Of a stretch of DNA of 64,000 bases, positions 1 through 7,643 are shown in pieces. Every line of letters starts with the position of its first letter. The first letter of the stretch is position 1. Below the pieces are notes generated by a model. It was not told where the DNA came from. It ran no database searches and saw only the letters and a program-made list of their open reading frames with translations. The position numbers and the translations under genes were made by a program. The stretch is from Herbiconiux aconitum (lineage in GTDB: Bacteria > Actinomycetota > Actinomycetes > Actinomycetales > Microbacteriaceae), in NCBI RefSeq assembly GCF_024979235.1, contig NZ_JANLCM010000002.1, positions 558,001 through 622,000 on the forward strand, read 5' to 3'.

Positions 1-1403
1 GGCAGGTTCGGGTCGGGGGAGGTACCGGAGGCTTGGATGCGGGCCGCCTCGGTGATGTCCTGCTGTGCGTCGGCGATCGCGGCGGCGAGGCCGGCGCCGG
101 CCTTCTGCAGATCGGTTTCGAGAGTGGCGATCGACGTCACCAGGGTGCTCGCCTGCGCGACCGCCTGCCGCGCCGCGCTGATGCTCAGGGCAGCCTGGGC
201 GGAGTCGCCCGCGGTGATGGCGGTGGCGGCTGACGCGAGCTGGGCGTCAGCGAAACTGCGCAGCTGGTCGGCCTGCTCGATGCTGCCACCGGCCGTGATG
301 AGCGCCGGCGGGTCGTACTGCTCGGTGAGGCGGGCGAGCCGCTCGCGCGCCTGGGTTCCACTGCCGGAAAGAGCCGCGAGTTCGGTGTTCGCGGTCGCCA
401 GCGCCGTCGCGGGGTCGCGCTCGAGGTCGCGCAACGCCGTGAAGGCGTCGGCCTGGGCGTCGAGAGCGTCGGCAGCCTCGTCGCAGATGGCGATGATCTG
501 CTGCGACCAGGCGCGGCGCTCCTCGTCGGTGTCGGGTTCGGCGTCATCGAGCCTCTGCTTGAGGGCGAACGCCTCGGACAACTTGCCCTTCACCGTGGCA
601 AGCACGTCGGAGAAGTTCTTGGTGGCTTCGGCGCCGAACTGCGCGACGGCGAAACCCAGTTCCTCTTCACTCGTCGTCACGGCGTCGTCGAGATCGACGA
701 GCACGGCACCGACCTCTCGATCGAGTTCTTTCTGCGTCGGGCCCGCGGCCGCGGCCTTCGCGGTGACGCCGGCGTCGATCTTCTTGCGGCGTCGCAACAC
801 GACCACGACGATGATCGCGGCCACCACGACGATGATCAGGATGGCGACCACCCAGACGAGACCGCCGCCGAAGCCGCCCTCCCCGCTGCCACCGCCTCCG
901 CCGAGCTCCCGGCCGATGCCCTGAGCGGCGCCGATGCCGGCTCCCGCCCAGTCGTCGTCGCGCAGCGCGGGCACGATGTCGTCGGTCTCGATGGCGGCGA
1001 GCTGATCGTCGCTCAGGGGGAACCCTTGATCGACCGAGAGCTGGTACACCCGGTCTTCGGTTGCCACGGCGAGCAGCACGTCGTTGGTGCCGAACTGGTT
1101 CTTCTCCGCGACGTCGTTCGCCCACTGCTGGCGGTCGGAGGGGTTGGTGAAGCTGTCGGTGTAGACCACGAAGAGGTTCACGCCGTGCTCGGTCGACAGG
1201 GTGTCGAGCGCATCCTGGAGCGCCGCCTGATCAGAACCGAGCACTCCTGATTCGTCGAGGATGTAGGCGCCGTTCAGATCGACTGGGTCACCCGCGAAGG
1301 CGGGCAGTGCCGGGGCCAGCACGGAGAGCCCGATCGCGGCGACGACGACGGCGAACAGTGAGCGGAGCGTCGCCGCTCGGCGATTCCGGTGCGGGGGTCT
1401 CAT
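1..1403 (-). CDS. TPM-domain membrane protein (3' end outside window)
   Basis: Reading from the ATG at 1403, the protein opens with an Arg-rich signal peptide (about residues 1-37, ending near PAFAGDP). A TPM/YgcG-type domain follows (about 40-150; YILDESGVL start, a stretch resembling VNLFVVYTDSF, and a DDDW-containing end), then a Gly-rich linker, one transmembrane helix (about 170-195) with RRRKK after it, and a long helical, probably coiled-coil C-terminal part. The frame is still open at base 1, so the C-terminus is missing. TPM proteins are thought to work at the cell envelope or in membrane-protein quality control; the substrate here is unknown. A TAGAAT box lies 8 nt before the start and there is no Shine-Dalgarno sequence, which suggests a leaderless mRNA. 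Confidence 0.85.
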   Translation of the reverse strand, partial: MRPPHRNRRAATLRSLFAVVVAAIGLSVLAPALPAFAGDPVDLNGAYILDESGVLGSDQAALQDALDTLSTEHGVNLFVVYTDSFTNPSDRQQWANDVAEKNQFGTNDVLLAVATEDRVYQLSVDQGFPLSDDQLAAIETDDIVPALRDDDWAGAGIGAAQGIGRELGGGGGSGEGGFGGGLVWVVAILIIVVVAAIIVVVVLRRRKKIDAGVTAKAAAAGPTQKELDREVGAVLVDLDDAVTTSEEELGFAVAQFGAEATKNFSDVLATVKGKLSEAFALKQRLDDAEPDTDEERRAWSQQIIAICDEAADALDAQADAFTALRDLERDPATALATANTELAALSGSGTQARERLARLTEQYDPPALITAGGSIEQADQLRSFADAQLASAATAITAGDSAQAALSISAARQAVAQASTLVTSIATLETDLQKAGAGLAAAIADAQQDITEAARIQASGTSPDPNL

Positions 1404-1411
1404 TGACCCAG

Positions 1412-1417
1412 ATTCTA
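1412..1417 (-). promoter_or_regulatory. -10 box for leaderless TPM-domain gene
   Basis: TAGAAT on the minus strand, with 8 nt between it and the ATG at 1403. This spacing puts the predicted transcription start on or next to the start codon. No good -35 box is visible, as is common in actinobacteria. Confidence 0.45.
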
Positions 1418-1573
1418 GGAGAGCGGGGAGGGGGCCGTCTATGCGAACTGGATGTTCTCCCGACGATTCCCGGGAGCTGCGCAGGCGAGCGGGAATCGGA
1501 TGCCCGCTGCGGCATGTGTCGCTTCGTTACGCATCCGGATGCACTGCCCACTCGGCATGGGCAGGATGAAGGG

Positions 1574-2308
1574 GTGAATTCCGCAGCCCGCCTCAGCGTC
1601 GTCGTCGTGACGCGCGAGCGCCTGCACGCTCCGGACTATCACGCCTATTCGAGCATCCTGATCGAGCGGGCCGTCGCCGCAGCGGTGCAGTCCGGCTGGC
1701 AGGTCGACGTGGTCGCGGCACAAGACGAGGGGCGCGACGAGACGCTCCGCCGCACCGACGACTCCGCCGCCCTCCTCATTCTCGGAGGAGAGGATGTCGC
1801 GCCCGAGTTCTACGGCGCCGCCCGCGGCTACCGCGGCGAGGGCGCACACGCCGAGCGCGCCGACGAGGCCCAGATCGCCCTCGTGCAACGCGCCGTGCAG
1901 CGGGGCACGCCGCTGCTCGGGGTCTGCCGCGGACACCAGATCATCGACGTCGCCCTCGGCGGAACCCTCATCCAAGACCTGGGTGAGGGGTCGTCGCACC
2001 GCCACGACGACGTGCCCATCGAGCGGGTCATGTCGACCCACGAGGTGCACATCGCTGCGGGCAGCCGACTGCTGGACGGCCTGGGTCCGGTTGCTCAGAC
2101 GCGCAGTGCGCATCACCAAGCCGTCGACCGTTTGGGTGCGGGGCTCGCTGTCGTGGCCCGCGCATCCGACGGACTGATCGAGGCGATCGAGCACACGAGT
2201 GCGCCGGTGCTCGGTGTGCAGTGGCACCCCGAAGACCCGGGCGCCCCACGCGGCCAGCTCGCCGCCCTCCTCGGCACGCTCGCCGTGCCCGCCTCGCTCG
2301 CGGCCTGA
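1574..2308 (+). CDS. Class I glutamine amidotransferase (peptidase C26, gamma-glutamyl-GABA hydrolase-like)
   Basis: A 244-residue protein from GTG 1574. It carries the class I amidotransferase triad: nucleophile Cys in GVCRGHQIID (about residue 117) and the His/Glu pair in GVQWHPED near the C-terminus. The family cleaves gamma-glutamyl bonds, for example in gamma-glutamyl-GABA, but also includes uncharacterised actinobacterial members, so the substrate is open. The open frame extends upstream to 1307, but that extension overlaps the divergent TPM gene and is low-complexity Arg-rich, so I reject it. A CAGGAT box 6 nt before GTG fits the leaderless pattern seen elsewhere in this window; AAGGGG directly abutting the start could instead be a poor ribosome site. 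Confidence 0.85.
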   Translation: MNSAARLSVVVVTRERLHAPDYHAYSSILIERAVAAAVQSGWQVDVVAAQDEGRDETLRRTDDSAALLILGGEDVAPEFYGAARGYRGEGAHAERADEAQIALVQRAVQRGTPLLGVCRGHQIIDVALGGTLIQDLGEGSSHRHDDVPIERVMSTHEVHIAAGSRLLDGLGPVAQTRSAHHQAVDRLGAGLAVVARASDGLIEAIEHTSAPVLGVQWHPEDPGAPRGQLAALLGTLAVPASLAA

Positions 2309-2324
2309 CCACCGCCTGACCGCC

Positions 2325-2343
2325 GCCTGGCACGTCGCCAGGC
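2325..2343. terminator. Hairpin after the amidotransferase gene
   Basis: A perfect 7-bp inverted repeat (GCCTGGC / GCCAGGC) with a 5-nt loop lies 17 bp after the stop codon. There is no T-run, so it would be a weak or factor-assisted terminator at best. Confidence 0.35.
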
Positions 2344-2487
2344 GCGTCGGCGACGCGGACTATAACGCCGCCGCCACGCATCCGGCTGTTAGAAACGCCG
2401 GTGAGTTGCTATTGTGATCAGCGTTGTTGCTGTTGCGTGTGTGACTGATGTGAATTGGCGCCGCGTCACCGATCGTTCGGGGGAGTC

Positions 2488-3786
2488 ATGCGGGTCACCG
2501 CGTCAAGCACGTTCCGCGGTAAGCGCGGGTTGGGCGCTGCTGCGCTGGTGTCGGCGATGGCGCTGGCCGCCACGCTGCTCGTCACCTCGCCCGCTGCCGC
2601 CGACGACTACCCCTCCTGGGACGACGTGGTCGCCGCGCAGGCGAACGAAGGCGCCAAGCAGAGCCAGATCGCCGAGATCCAGGGGCTGATTTCCGGTCTC
2701 CAGGCACAGGTCGACTCGGCCCAGGCGGTGGCGCAGAAGGCGTGGGAGGCCGATCAGGTGGCGCAGAAGGCCCTCGCCGACGGCACGGCGAAGGCGGCAT
2801 CGCTTCAGTCGCAGGCCGACGCCGCGAAGATCGGGTCCGAGGAGTCGAGCAAGCGCGCCGCCGGTCTCGCGGCTCAGTTCGCCCGCAGCGCCGGCAACGA
2901 CCTCACCTCGCACCTCATGGTCTCCGGGGGAGACACCGAAGACCTGCTCTACCAGCTCGGCACGATGTCGAAGCTCAGCGAGACCAGCCAGGGCGTTTTC
3001 GACAAGGCGAAGCAGGATGCGAACACCGCGTCGTCGCTCAGCCGCCAAGCGGCCCTCGCCCAGTCGGAGCTCGAAGGTCTCGCATCGGCCGCGGATGCCT
3101 CGTTGCAGGCCGCGCGCGACGCCCAGAAGGTGGTGCAAGGCGCTCTGCTCGACCAGGAGGAGCACCAGGCCGAGCTCACCGTGCAGCTGGCCGCCCTGCA
3201 GCAGAACACGGCCCAGACGGTGGCCGACTTCAACACCGGGCAGGCCGTCGCAGCAGAGAAGCAGCGGCTGCAGGACGAGCAGGATGCCCGCGCACGCGCC
3301 GAGGCGGCTGCGGCCGCGGCTGCTGATGACGGCGACAGCGGCTCGGGCGGCGGTGGCGGTGGTGGTGGCTCCGACAGCGGCAACTCCGGCGGTGGTGGCA
3401 GTGGTGGCGGTGGAGACATCAACATCACGCCGCCCGCGCAGTCCTACAGCGGCGATGCCGTGGTGGCCTTCGCCGAGCAGTTCGTGGGCGTGGTGCCCTA
3501 CGGCTACGGCGCCGACCCCAGCGACAGCTTCGGGTGCGACGGCCTGACGCAGTACGTCTACGGTCAGTTCGGCATCCGGCTTCCCCGCTTGGTCAGTCGT
3601 CAGGCCGCCATGGGCGTGCAGGTCTCCCCGCAGGACGCCCTGCCGGGCGACCTGGTGGTGTGGCCCGGGGCGCACATCGGCATCTACGACGGTCACGGCG
3701 GCGTCATCCACTCGCCCGACTGGGGTCGCTACGTCACCCACAACCCGGGCCTCTGGGGCAGCTACTACTTCGTGCGCTTGCTCTGA
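2488..3786 (+). CDS. Secreted NlpC/P60 peptidoglycan endopeptidase with coiled-coil N-terminus
   Basis: 432 residues from ATG 2488, which is preceded by GGGGGAG. A signal peptide (about 1-38, ending TSPAAADDY) is followed by a long helical coiled coil (about 40-275, many Gln/Ala/Lys/Glu), an Ala run, a Ser/Gly-rich flexible linker (about 285-325) and a C-terminal NlpC/P60 domain (about 335-432). The catalytic Cys is in FGCDGLTQYVYG and the His in GAHIGIYDG. The layout matches RipA/CwlO-type D,L-endopeptidases that cut stem peptides outside the cell; the coiled coil normally mediates autoinhibition or FtsEX/partner control. The open frame reaches back to TTG 2455, but the signal peptide fits the ATG. 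It is monocistronic, with a 179-bp upstream region. Confidence 0.92.
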   Translation: MRVTASSTFRGKRGLGAAALVSAMALAATLLVTSPAAADDYPSWDDVVAAQANEGAKQSQIAEIQGLISGLQAQVDSAQAVAQKAWEADQVAQKALADGTAKAASLQSQADAAKIGSEESSKRAAGLAAQFARSAGNDLTSHLMVSGGDTEDLLYQLGTMSKLSETSQGVFDKAKQDANTASSLSRQAALAQSELEGLASAADASLQAARDAQKVVQGALLDQEEHQAELTVQLAALQQNTAQTVADFNTGQAVAAEKQRLQDEQDARARAEAAAAAAADDGDSGSGGGGGGGGSDSGNSGGGGSGGGGDINITPPAQSYSGDAVVAFAEQFVGVVPYGYGADPSDSFGCDGLTQYVYGQFGIRLPRLVSRQAAMGVQVSPQDALPGDLVVWPGAHIGIYDGHGGVIHSPDWGRYVTHNPGLWGSYYFVRLL

Positions 3787-3813
3787 TCCCTACCGCGCTC
3801 ACGCCTTCGGGCG

Positions 3814-3819
3814 TAGCGT
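3814..3819 (+). promoter_or_regulatory. -10 box for leaderless small acidic protein
   Basis: TAGCGT followed by 7 nt and then the ATG at 3827. No Shine-Dalgarno sequence is present in between, so the transcript probably starts at or beside the ATG. Confidence 0.45.
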
Positions 3820-3826
3820 GCACGGC

Positions 3827-3973
3827 ATGAGCGATCAGAGCGATTCCACGAAGCCCGGCACCGACCCCGACGAACTGCCCGATGGTGCGGGCAACGATGC
3901 CGAGTCGTCGCAGCAGAAGAACCACGACGCGGAGACCCAGGAGGACACGGCATCGGGAGGCCCCGCCGACTGA
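3827..3973 (+). CDS. Small acidic hypothetical protein (48 aa)
   Basis: The reading frame MSDQSDSTKPGTDPDELP... encodes 48 residues very rich in Asp, Glu, Ser, Gln and Asn, with no hydrophobic segment, so it is probably disordered and cytoplasmic. Support for a real gene is the well-placed TAGCGT box 7 nt before the ATG and its fit in the space between the NlpC/P60 stop and the tRNA gene. I do not recognise the family; no function is assigned. Confidence 0.6.
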   Translation: MSDQSDSTKPGTDPDELPDGAGNDAESSQQKNHDAETQEDTASGGPAD

Positions 3974-3986
3974 GGCGGGTGGCGAA

Positions 3987-4062
3987 TGGTGCCCCCAGTA
4001 GGATTTGAACCTACGGCCTTCTGCTCCGGAGGCAGACGCTCTATCCCCTGAGCTATGGGGGC
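3987..4062 (-). tRNA. tRNA-Arg (anticodon CCG)
   Basis: A complete cloverleaf can be folded on the minus strand. The acceptor stem is GCCCCCA paired with TGGGGGC, the D arm is GCTCAGGGGATAGAGC, the anticodon stem TCTGC/GCAGA closes a CTCCGGA loop (anticodon CCG, reading CGG codons), and the T arm contains GGTTCAAATCC. The discriminator base is A and the 3' CCA is encoded (3987-3989). Length is 76 nt with CCA. Confidence 0.97.
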
Positions 4063-4144
4063 CCGGGTGCCTGACTAGGTTAGCAGGATGTGGAGCCCCG
4101 CTCGGTCAGGCTCCGGCCCGTCGTCGATCGGCACACAACCGTGA

Positions 4145-4150
4145 CAGGAT
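4145..4150 (+). promoter_or_regulatory. -10-like box for transglutaminase-like gene
   Basis: CAGGAT followed by 7 nt and the ATG at 4158, with no Shine-Dalgarno sequence. It matches the box-to-start distance of the other leaderless candidates, but its first base departs from the TANNNT consensus. Confidence 0.3.
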
Positions 4151-4157
4151 CGTGATC

Positions 4158-4952
4158 ATGCAGCGATCCGTCACCGCCTACATCGACGCGACCGTCGACC
4201 AGGCGACCACCGTCGTGTTCTCGATCGCCGCCGCACCCGACGCGACGTTCGCTCGCGAGATCATCGACTTCCGGGTCGACGGCCGCCCCATCGAACCACT
4301 CGAGATCACGGATGCGCACGGCACCCGCCTGCACCAGTTCGAGGTGGTTCCGGGCCGCTTCACCGCGGTCTACGAGGCGACCGTCGAGGGCGAAGCCCCG
4401 GATGCGCCGGTGGAGCCGGTCGACCTCATCCGCTACCTCCGGCCGAGTCGCTACTGCGAGTCCGACACCTTGATGCCCACGGCGCTGGGCGAGTTCCGCG
4501 GGCTGTTCGACCGCGACCTGCTCGAAGCCGTGAGCTCCTGGGTGGGGTCGGAGCTCAGCTACGTGCCGGGATCGAGCCTGCCGACCGACGGCGCCGTGCA
4601 GACCCTGCTGTTGCGTAAGGGCGTCTGCCGCGACTACGCCCACCTCGTGATCGCGTTGCTGCGCGCGCTCGATGTGCCGGCGCGACTGGTCTCGGTGTAC
4701 GCGCCGGGGCTCTACCCGATGGATTTCCACGCGGTCGCCGAAGCCTTCGTCGAGGGCGCCTGGCACGTCGTCGACGCCACCACCCTGGCACCGCGTCAGT
4801 CGCTCGTTCGGATCGCGACCGGGCGCGACGCGGCCGACACCGCCTTCCTCACCAACCACGGCGGCAACCTCGTGCTCGACCGCCTCGAGGTCACGGCCGT
4901 CGTCGACGTGCTGCCGTACGACGACATCACGCAGCTGGTGCGTCTGCGCTGA
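4158..4952 (+). CDS. Transglutaminase-like cysteine protein
   Basis: 264 residues from ATG 4158. A beta-rich N-terminal half (residues 1-110) precedes a transglutaminase core. The catalytic Cys lies in RKGVCRDYAH (about 158), the His in MDFHAVAEAF (about 195) and the Asp in WHVVDATTLAP (about 211), with the usual spacing of the papain-like transglutaminase fold (bacterial YebA/cytokinesis-type group). Members act as proteases or amidases on unknown substrates. There is no signal peptide, so it is probably cytoplasmic. It stands between tRNA-Arg and argS with no sign of an operon. The open frame begins earlier (4005), but that part overlaps the tRNA. Confidence 0.85.
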   Translation: MQRSVTAYIDATVDQATTVVFSIAAAPDATFAREIIDFRVDGRPIEPLEITDAHGTRLHQFEVVPGRFTAVYEATVEGEAPDAPVEPVDLIRYLRPSRYCESDTLMPTALGEFRGLFDRDLLEAVSSWVGSELSYVPGSSLPTDGAVQTLLLRKGVCRDYAHLVIALLRALDVPARLVSVYAPGLYPMDFHAVAEAFVEGAWHVVDATTLAPRQSLVRIATGRDAADTAFLTNHGGNLVLDRLEVTAVVDVLPYDDITQLVRLR

Positions 4953-4983
4953 ATCCCGGTGCCTGGCCGTCAGGTGCGCGCGA

Positions 4984-4989
4984 TAGGCT
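4984..4989 (+). promoter_or_regulatory. -10 box for leaderless argS
   Basis: TAGGCT followed by 8 nt and the GTG start of argS at 4998. There is no Shine-Dalgarno sequence between box and start. Confidence 0.45.
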
Positions 4990-4997
4990 TGTCCGCC

Positions 4998-6656
4998 GTG
5001 ACTCCCGAAGACCTCTCCGCCGCTCTGTTCACCATCGTGACCGACCGTCTCGACTCCGTCGAGGGCGTCACGATCACCGAGTCGGATGTCGCGCTCGAAC
5101 GCCCTCGCAACCGCGACCACGGCGACTGGGCCTCGAACATCGCGATGAAGCTCGCCAAGCGCATCGGCACGAATCCGCGCGACTTGGCGGGGGAGCTCGT
5201 TCCGCTGATCGAAGCGATCGACGGCGTCGCTTCGGTGGAGGTCGCCGGCCCCGGCTTCATCAACATCACGCTGGAGACGGCGGCAGCAGCCGAGATCGCC
5301 CGCACGATCGTGGAGGCCGGAGACGGCTACGGCCACAACGAGGTGCTGGTGGGGCACACCATCAACATGGAGTTCGTCTCGGCGAACCCGACCGGCCCCC
5401 TGCACATCGGCCACACCCGCTGGGCCGCGCTCGGTGACTCGATCGCCCGCGTGCTGAAGGCATCCGGAGCCCAGGTCACCACCGAGTACTACATCAACGA
5501 CGCCGGCAGCCAGATGGATGTCTTCGGTCTCTCGGTGCTGCACGCCGCCAAGGGCCTGCCGACGCCTGAGAAGGGCTATCCGGGCCCCTACATCCAGACG
5601 CTGGGTGAGCGCGTGCTCGCCGCCGTTCCCGACCTGCTCGACAAGCCCGAAGACGAGGCGGTCGCCATCGCGCGCGATCTCGCCTACGAGTATCAGCTGG
5701 CCGAGATCAAGCAGTCGCTGGCGAACTTCCACGTGCACTTCGACGTGTTCTTCTCCGAGCGGTCGCTGCACGCCCCGGATGCCGCGACGGGGCTGACGGC
5801 GATCGACGACGCCGAGGCCCGTCTGCGCGCCCAGGGTCACGTCTACGAGGCCGACGACGCGGTGTGGGTGCGCACCACCGATTTCGGCGACGACAAAGAC
5901 CGCGTGCTCACCCGTGGGAACGGCGTCGTGACCTACTTCGCCGCGGATGCCGCCTACTACCTGTCGAAGAAAGACCGCGGCTTCCCCGAGAAGATCTACC
6001 TGTTGGGCGCCGACCACCACGGTTACGTCGGCCGGTTGAAGGCTCTCGCCGCCGCCGCGGGCGACGACCCCGACACCGGCCTCTCCGTGCTGATCGGCCA
6101 GCTGGTGAACCTCAACGGCGCGAAGCTCTCCAAGCGCGCCGGCAACATCATCGAACTCGACGACCTGCTGGCCTGGCTCGGCGCCGACGCGCTGCGCTAC
6201 TGGCTCGCTCGCTACCCGGCCGACTCGCCGCTCGCGCTCGACGGTGAGAAGCTCCGCTCGCGCACCAACGACAACCCCGTGTTCTATGTGCAGTACGCGC
6301 ACGCCCGCACCCGGTCGGTGGCCCGCAACGCGGCCGATGCCGGGGTGACCCGCGATACTTTCGAGCCCGCGCTTCTCGTACACCCCACCGAGACGGCGCT
6401 GATCGGCGTGCTGCAGGAGTTCCCGCGCATCGTGGCCCACGCCGCCGAGCTGCGCGAACCGCACCGGGTCGCCCGCTACCTCGAGGAGCTCGCCGGCTAC
6501 TACCACCGGTGGTACGACGCGACCCGCGTGCTGCCCTTCGGCGACGAACCGATCTCGGCCATCCACGCCACGCGCCTCTGGCTGAACGACGCCACCGGCC
6601 AGGTCATCCGTAACGGACTGGCCCTGATCGGGGTCTCCGCTCCCGACCGCATGTGA
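4998..6656 (+). CDS. argS: Arginyl-tRNA synthetase
   Basis: 552 residues from GTG 4998, the normal length for bacterial ArgRS. It charges tRNA-Arg with arginine and is a class I enzyme. The HIGH signature is in TGPLHIGHTRW (about residue 135), the KMSKS equivalent is GAKLSKRAGN (about 375), and the N-terminal Add-1 domain and C-terminal DALR anticodon-binding domain (PVFYVQYAHAR onward) are both present. A tRNA-Arg gene lies 0.9 kb upstream on the other strand. In corynebacteria argS precedes lysA; here one gene separates them. Confidence 0.97.
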   Translation: MTPEDLSAALFTIVTDRLDSVEGVTITESDVALERPRNRDHGDWASNIAMKLAKRIGTNPRDLAGELVPLIEAIDGVASVEVAGPGFINITLETAAAAEIARTIVEAGDGYGHNEVLVGHTINMEFVSANPTGPLHIGHTRWAALGDSIARVLKASGAQVTTEYYINDAGSQMDVFGLSVLHAAKGLPTPEKGYPGPYIQTLGERVLAAVPDLLDKPEDEAVAIARDLAYEYQLAEIKQSLANFHVHFDVFFSERSLHAPDAATGLTAIDDAEARLRAQGHVYEADDAVWVRTTDFGDDKDRVLTRGNGVVTYFAADAAYYLSKKDRGFPEKIYLLGADHHGYVGRLKALAAAAGDDPDTGLSVLIGQLVNLNGAKLSKRAGNIIELDDLLAWLGADALRYWLARYPADSPLALDGEKLRSRTNDNPVFYVQYAHARTRSVARNAADAGVTRDTFEPALLVHPTETALIGVLQEFPRIVAHAAELREPHRVARYLEELAGYYHRWYDATRVLPFGDEPISAIHATRLWLNDATGQVIRNGLALIGVSAPDRM

Positions 6657-6671
6657 TGTGAAGATAGGGGC

Positions 6672-7454
6672 ATGAGCACCGAGTTCCACGTGGCCCCCAC
6701 CGAGCCCGCCGCCCCGAAACGGCACTCGTTGCGCTGGTTGTGGTGGCTCATCGGCATCGTCGTGGTGCTTGCGGTGCTGGTCGTGGTGGCCGACATCGCC
6801 ATCCGTGCCTATGCCGAGGGACAGGCCGAGTCGGAGATCGAGTCGCAGCTGCCCGACACGGTGCAGGGCGATGTCGACGTGCAGATCGGTGGCTTCTCCT
6901 TTCTCGGCCAACTCCTCTCCGGCAGCTTCGGCGAGGTGCAGCTGGATGCCCCTGAGCTCACCGTGAACGGTGTGCCGATCTCGGCGCACGTGGTCGCGCG
7001 CGACGTGCCCACCGATCTCAGCCAGCCGGTGGGCGACATCGAGGCGGCGGTCTCGCTCGATCAGGATGCGGTGAACGGCATCGTGGAGCTGCCGGGCGAC
7101 GCGACGCTCGGCCTCGATGACGGAGGTGTGTCCTACGAGGGAACGGTGACGATCTTCGGCCTCGAGCTGGGCTACCGGGTGACCGGCGAGGTCACGGCCT
7201 CCGGCACCGACGTCGTGATCCAGCCGCAGAACGCGACGCTGACGCAGGGGTCCAACGACGTCGACGTCGATCTCGGATCGATCCTCGGCGGTCTCACGAA
7301 AGATCCGATCACCGTCTGCGTGGCGCAGTACCTGCCGCAGGGCGCCGAGGTCGATTCGCTCGAGATCTCCGACGGGCGGGCCACGGCGCACCTCACCGCG
7401 CGCGACTTCGTGCTGAGCGAGGACAGCCTGCGCACCCTCGGCACCTGCCCCTGA
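6672..7454 (+). CDS. LmeA-like (DUF2993) membrane-anchored lipid-binding protein
   Basis: 260 residues. A short cytoplasmic N-terminus is followed by a transmembrane helix (about 23-45) and an extracytoplasmic region beginning AEGQAESEIESQLP and rich in beta strands, which is the hallmark of the DUF2993/LmeA group. Mycobacterial LmeA binds phospholipids and supports lipomannan maturation; a similar envelope role is inferred here, not shown. It lies 15 bp after argS and could be co-transcribed, though TAGGGG sits just before its ATG. Confidence 0.75.
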   Translation: MSTEFHVAPTEPAAPKRHSLRWLWWLIGIVVVLAVLVVVADIAIRAYAEGQAESEIESQLPDTVQGDVDVQIGGFSFLGQLLSGSFGEVQLDAPELTVNGVPISAHVVARDVPTDLSQPVGDIEAAVSLDQDAVNGIVELPGDATLGLDDGGVSYEGTVTIFGLELGYRVTGEVTASGTDVVIQPQNATLTQGSNDVDVDLGSILGGLTKDPITVCVAQYLPQGAEVDSLEISDGRATAHLTARDFVLSEDSLRTLGTCP

Positions 7455-7643
7455 GCGATCACCGGCCGAACCCCGCGTAACACAGGGAAGGCACCCGGTA
7501 GAATTTTGTCATCTCCGAGAGTTCGGACGGCTTCAGGGACCAATCCGGGTCCGCTCGCCCCAGTGCCTCCCCGCACAGTGCTTCCGTGCACCGTGCCAAT
7601 CCGTCGAACCCGTCCTGGGTGACGACACAGTAAAGGGATTCCC
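7455..7643 (+). other. 189-nt leader/promoter region of lysA
   Basis: No convincing ORF lies here. TAGAAT at 7499-7504 is a possible -10 box, giving a transcript with about 130 nt of untranslated leader. The leader contains several short self-complementary stretches (GGACC/GGTCC near 7537-7552; GTGC/GCAC repeats near 7565-7590). A regulatory RNA is possible but I recognise no known riboswitch consensus. Confidence 0.35.

Noticed and set aside
2309..2487. Possible c-di-AMP (ydaO) riboswitch before the NlpC/P60 gene
   Set aside because: Gene type and leader length would fit, but I cannot find the conserved core or paired stems, only a 7-bp hairpin next to the previous gene.
4080..7391. 1103-codon open frame on the minus strand opposite the transglutaminase gene, argS and the LmeA-like gene
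   Set aside because: It is antisense to three genes with clear motifs, rich in Arg/His/Val/Asp in the pattern typical of G+C-rich shadow frames, and also runs across independent genes.
7455..7643. Possible lysine riboswitch before lysA
   Set aside because: The leader is too short for the L-box and shows none of its conserved junction sequences.
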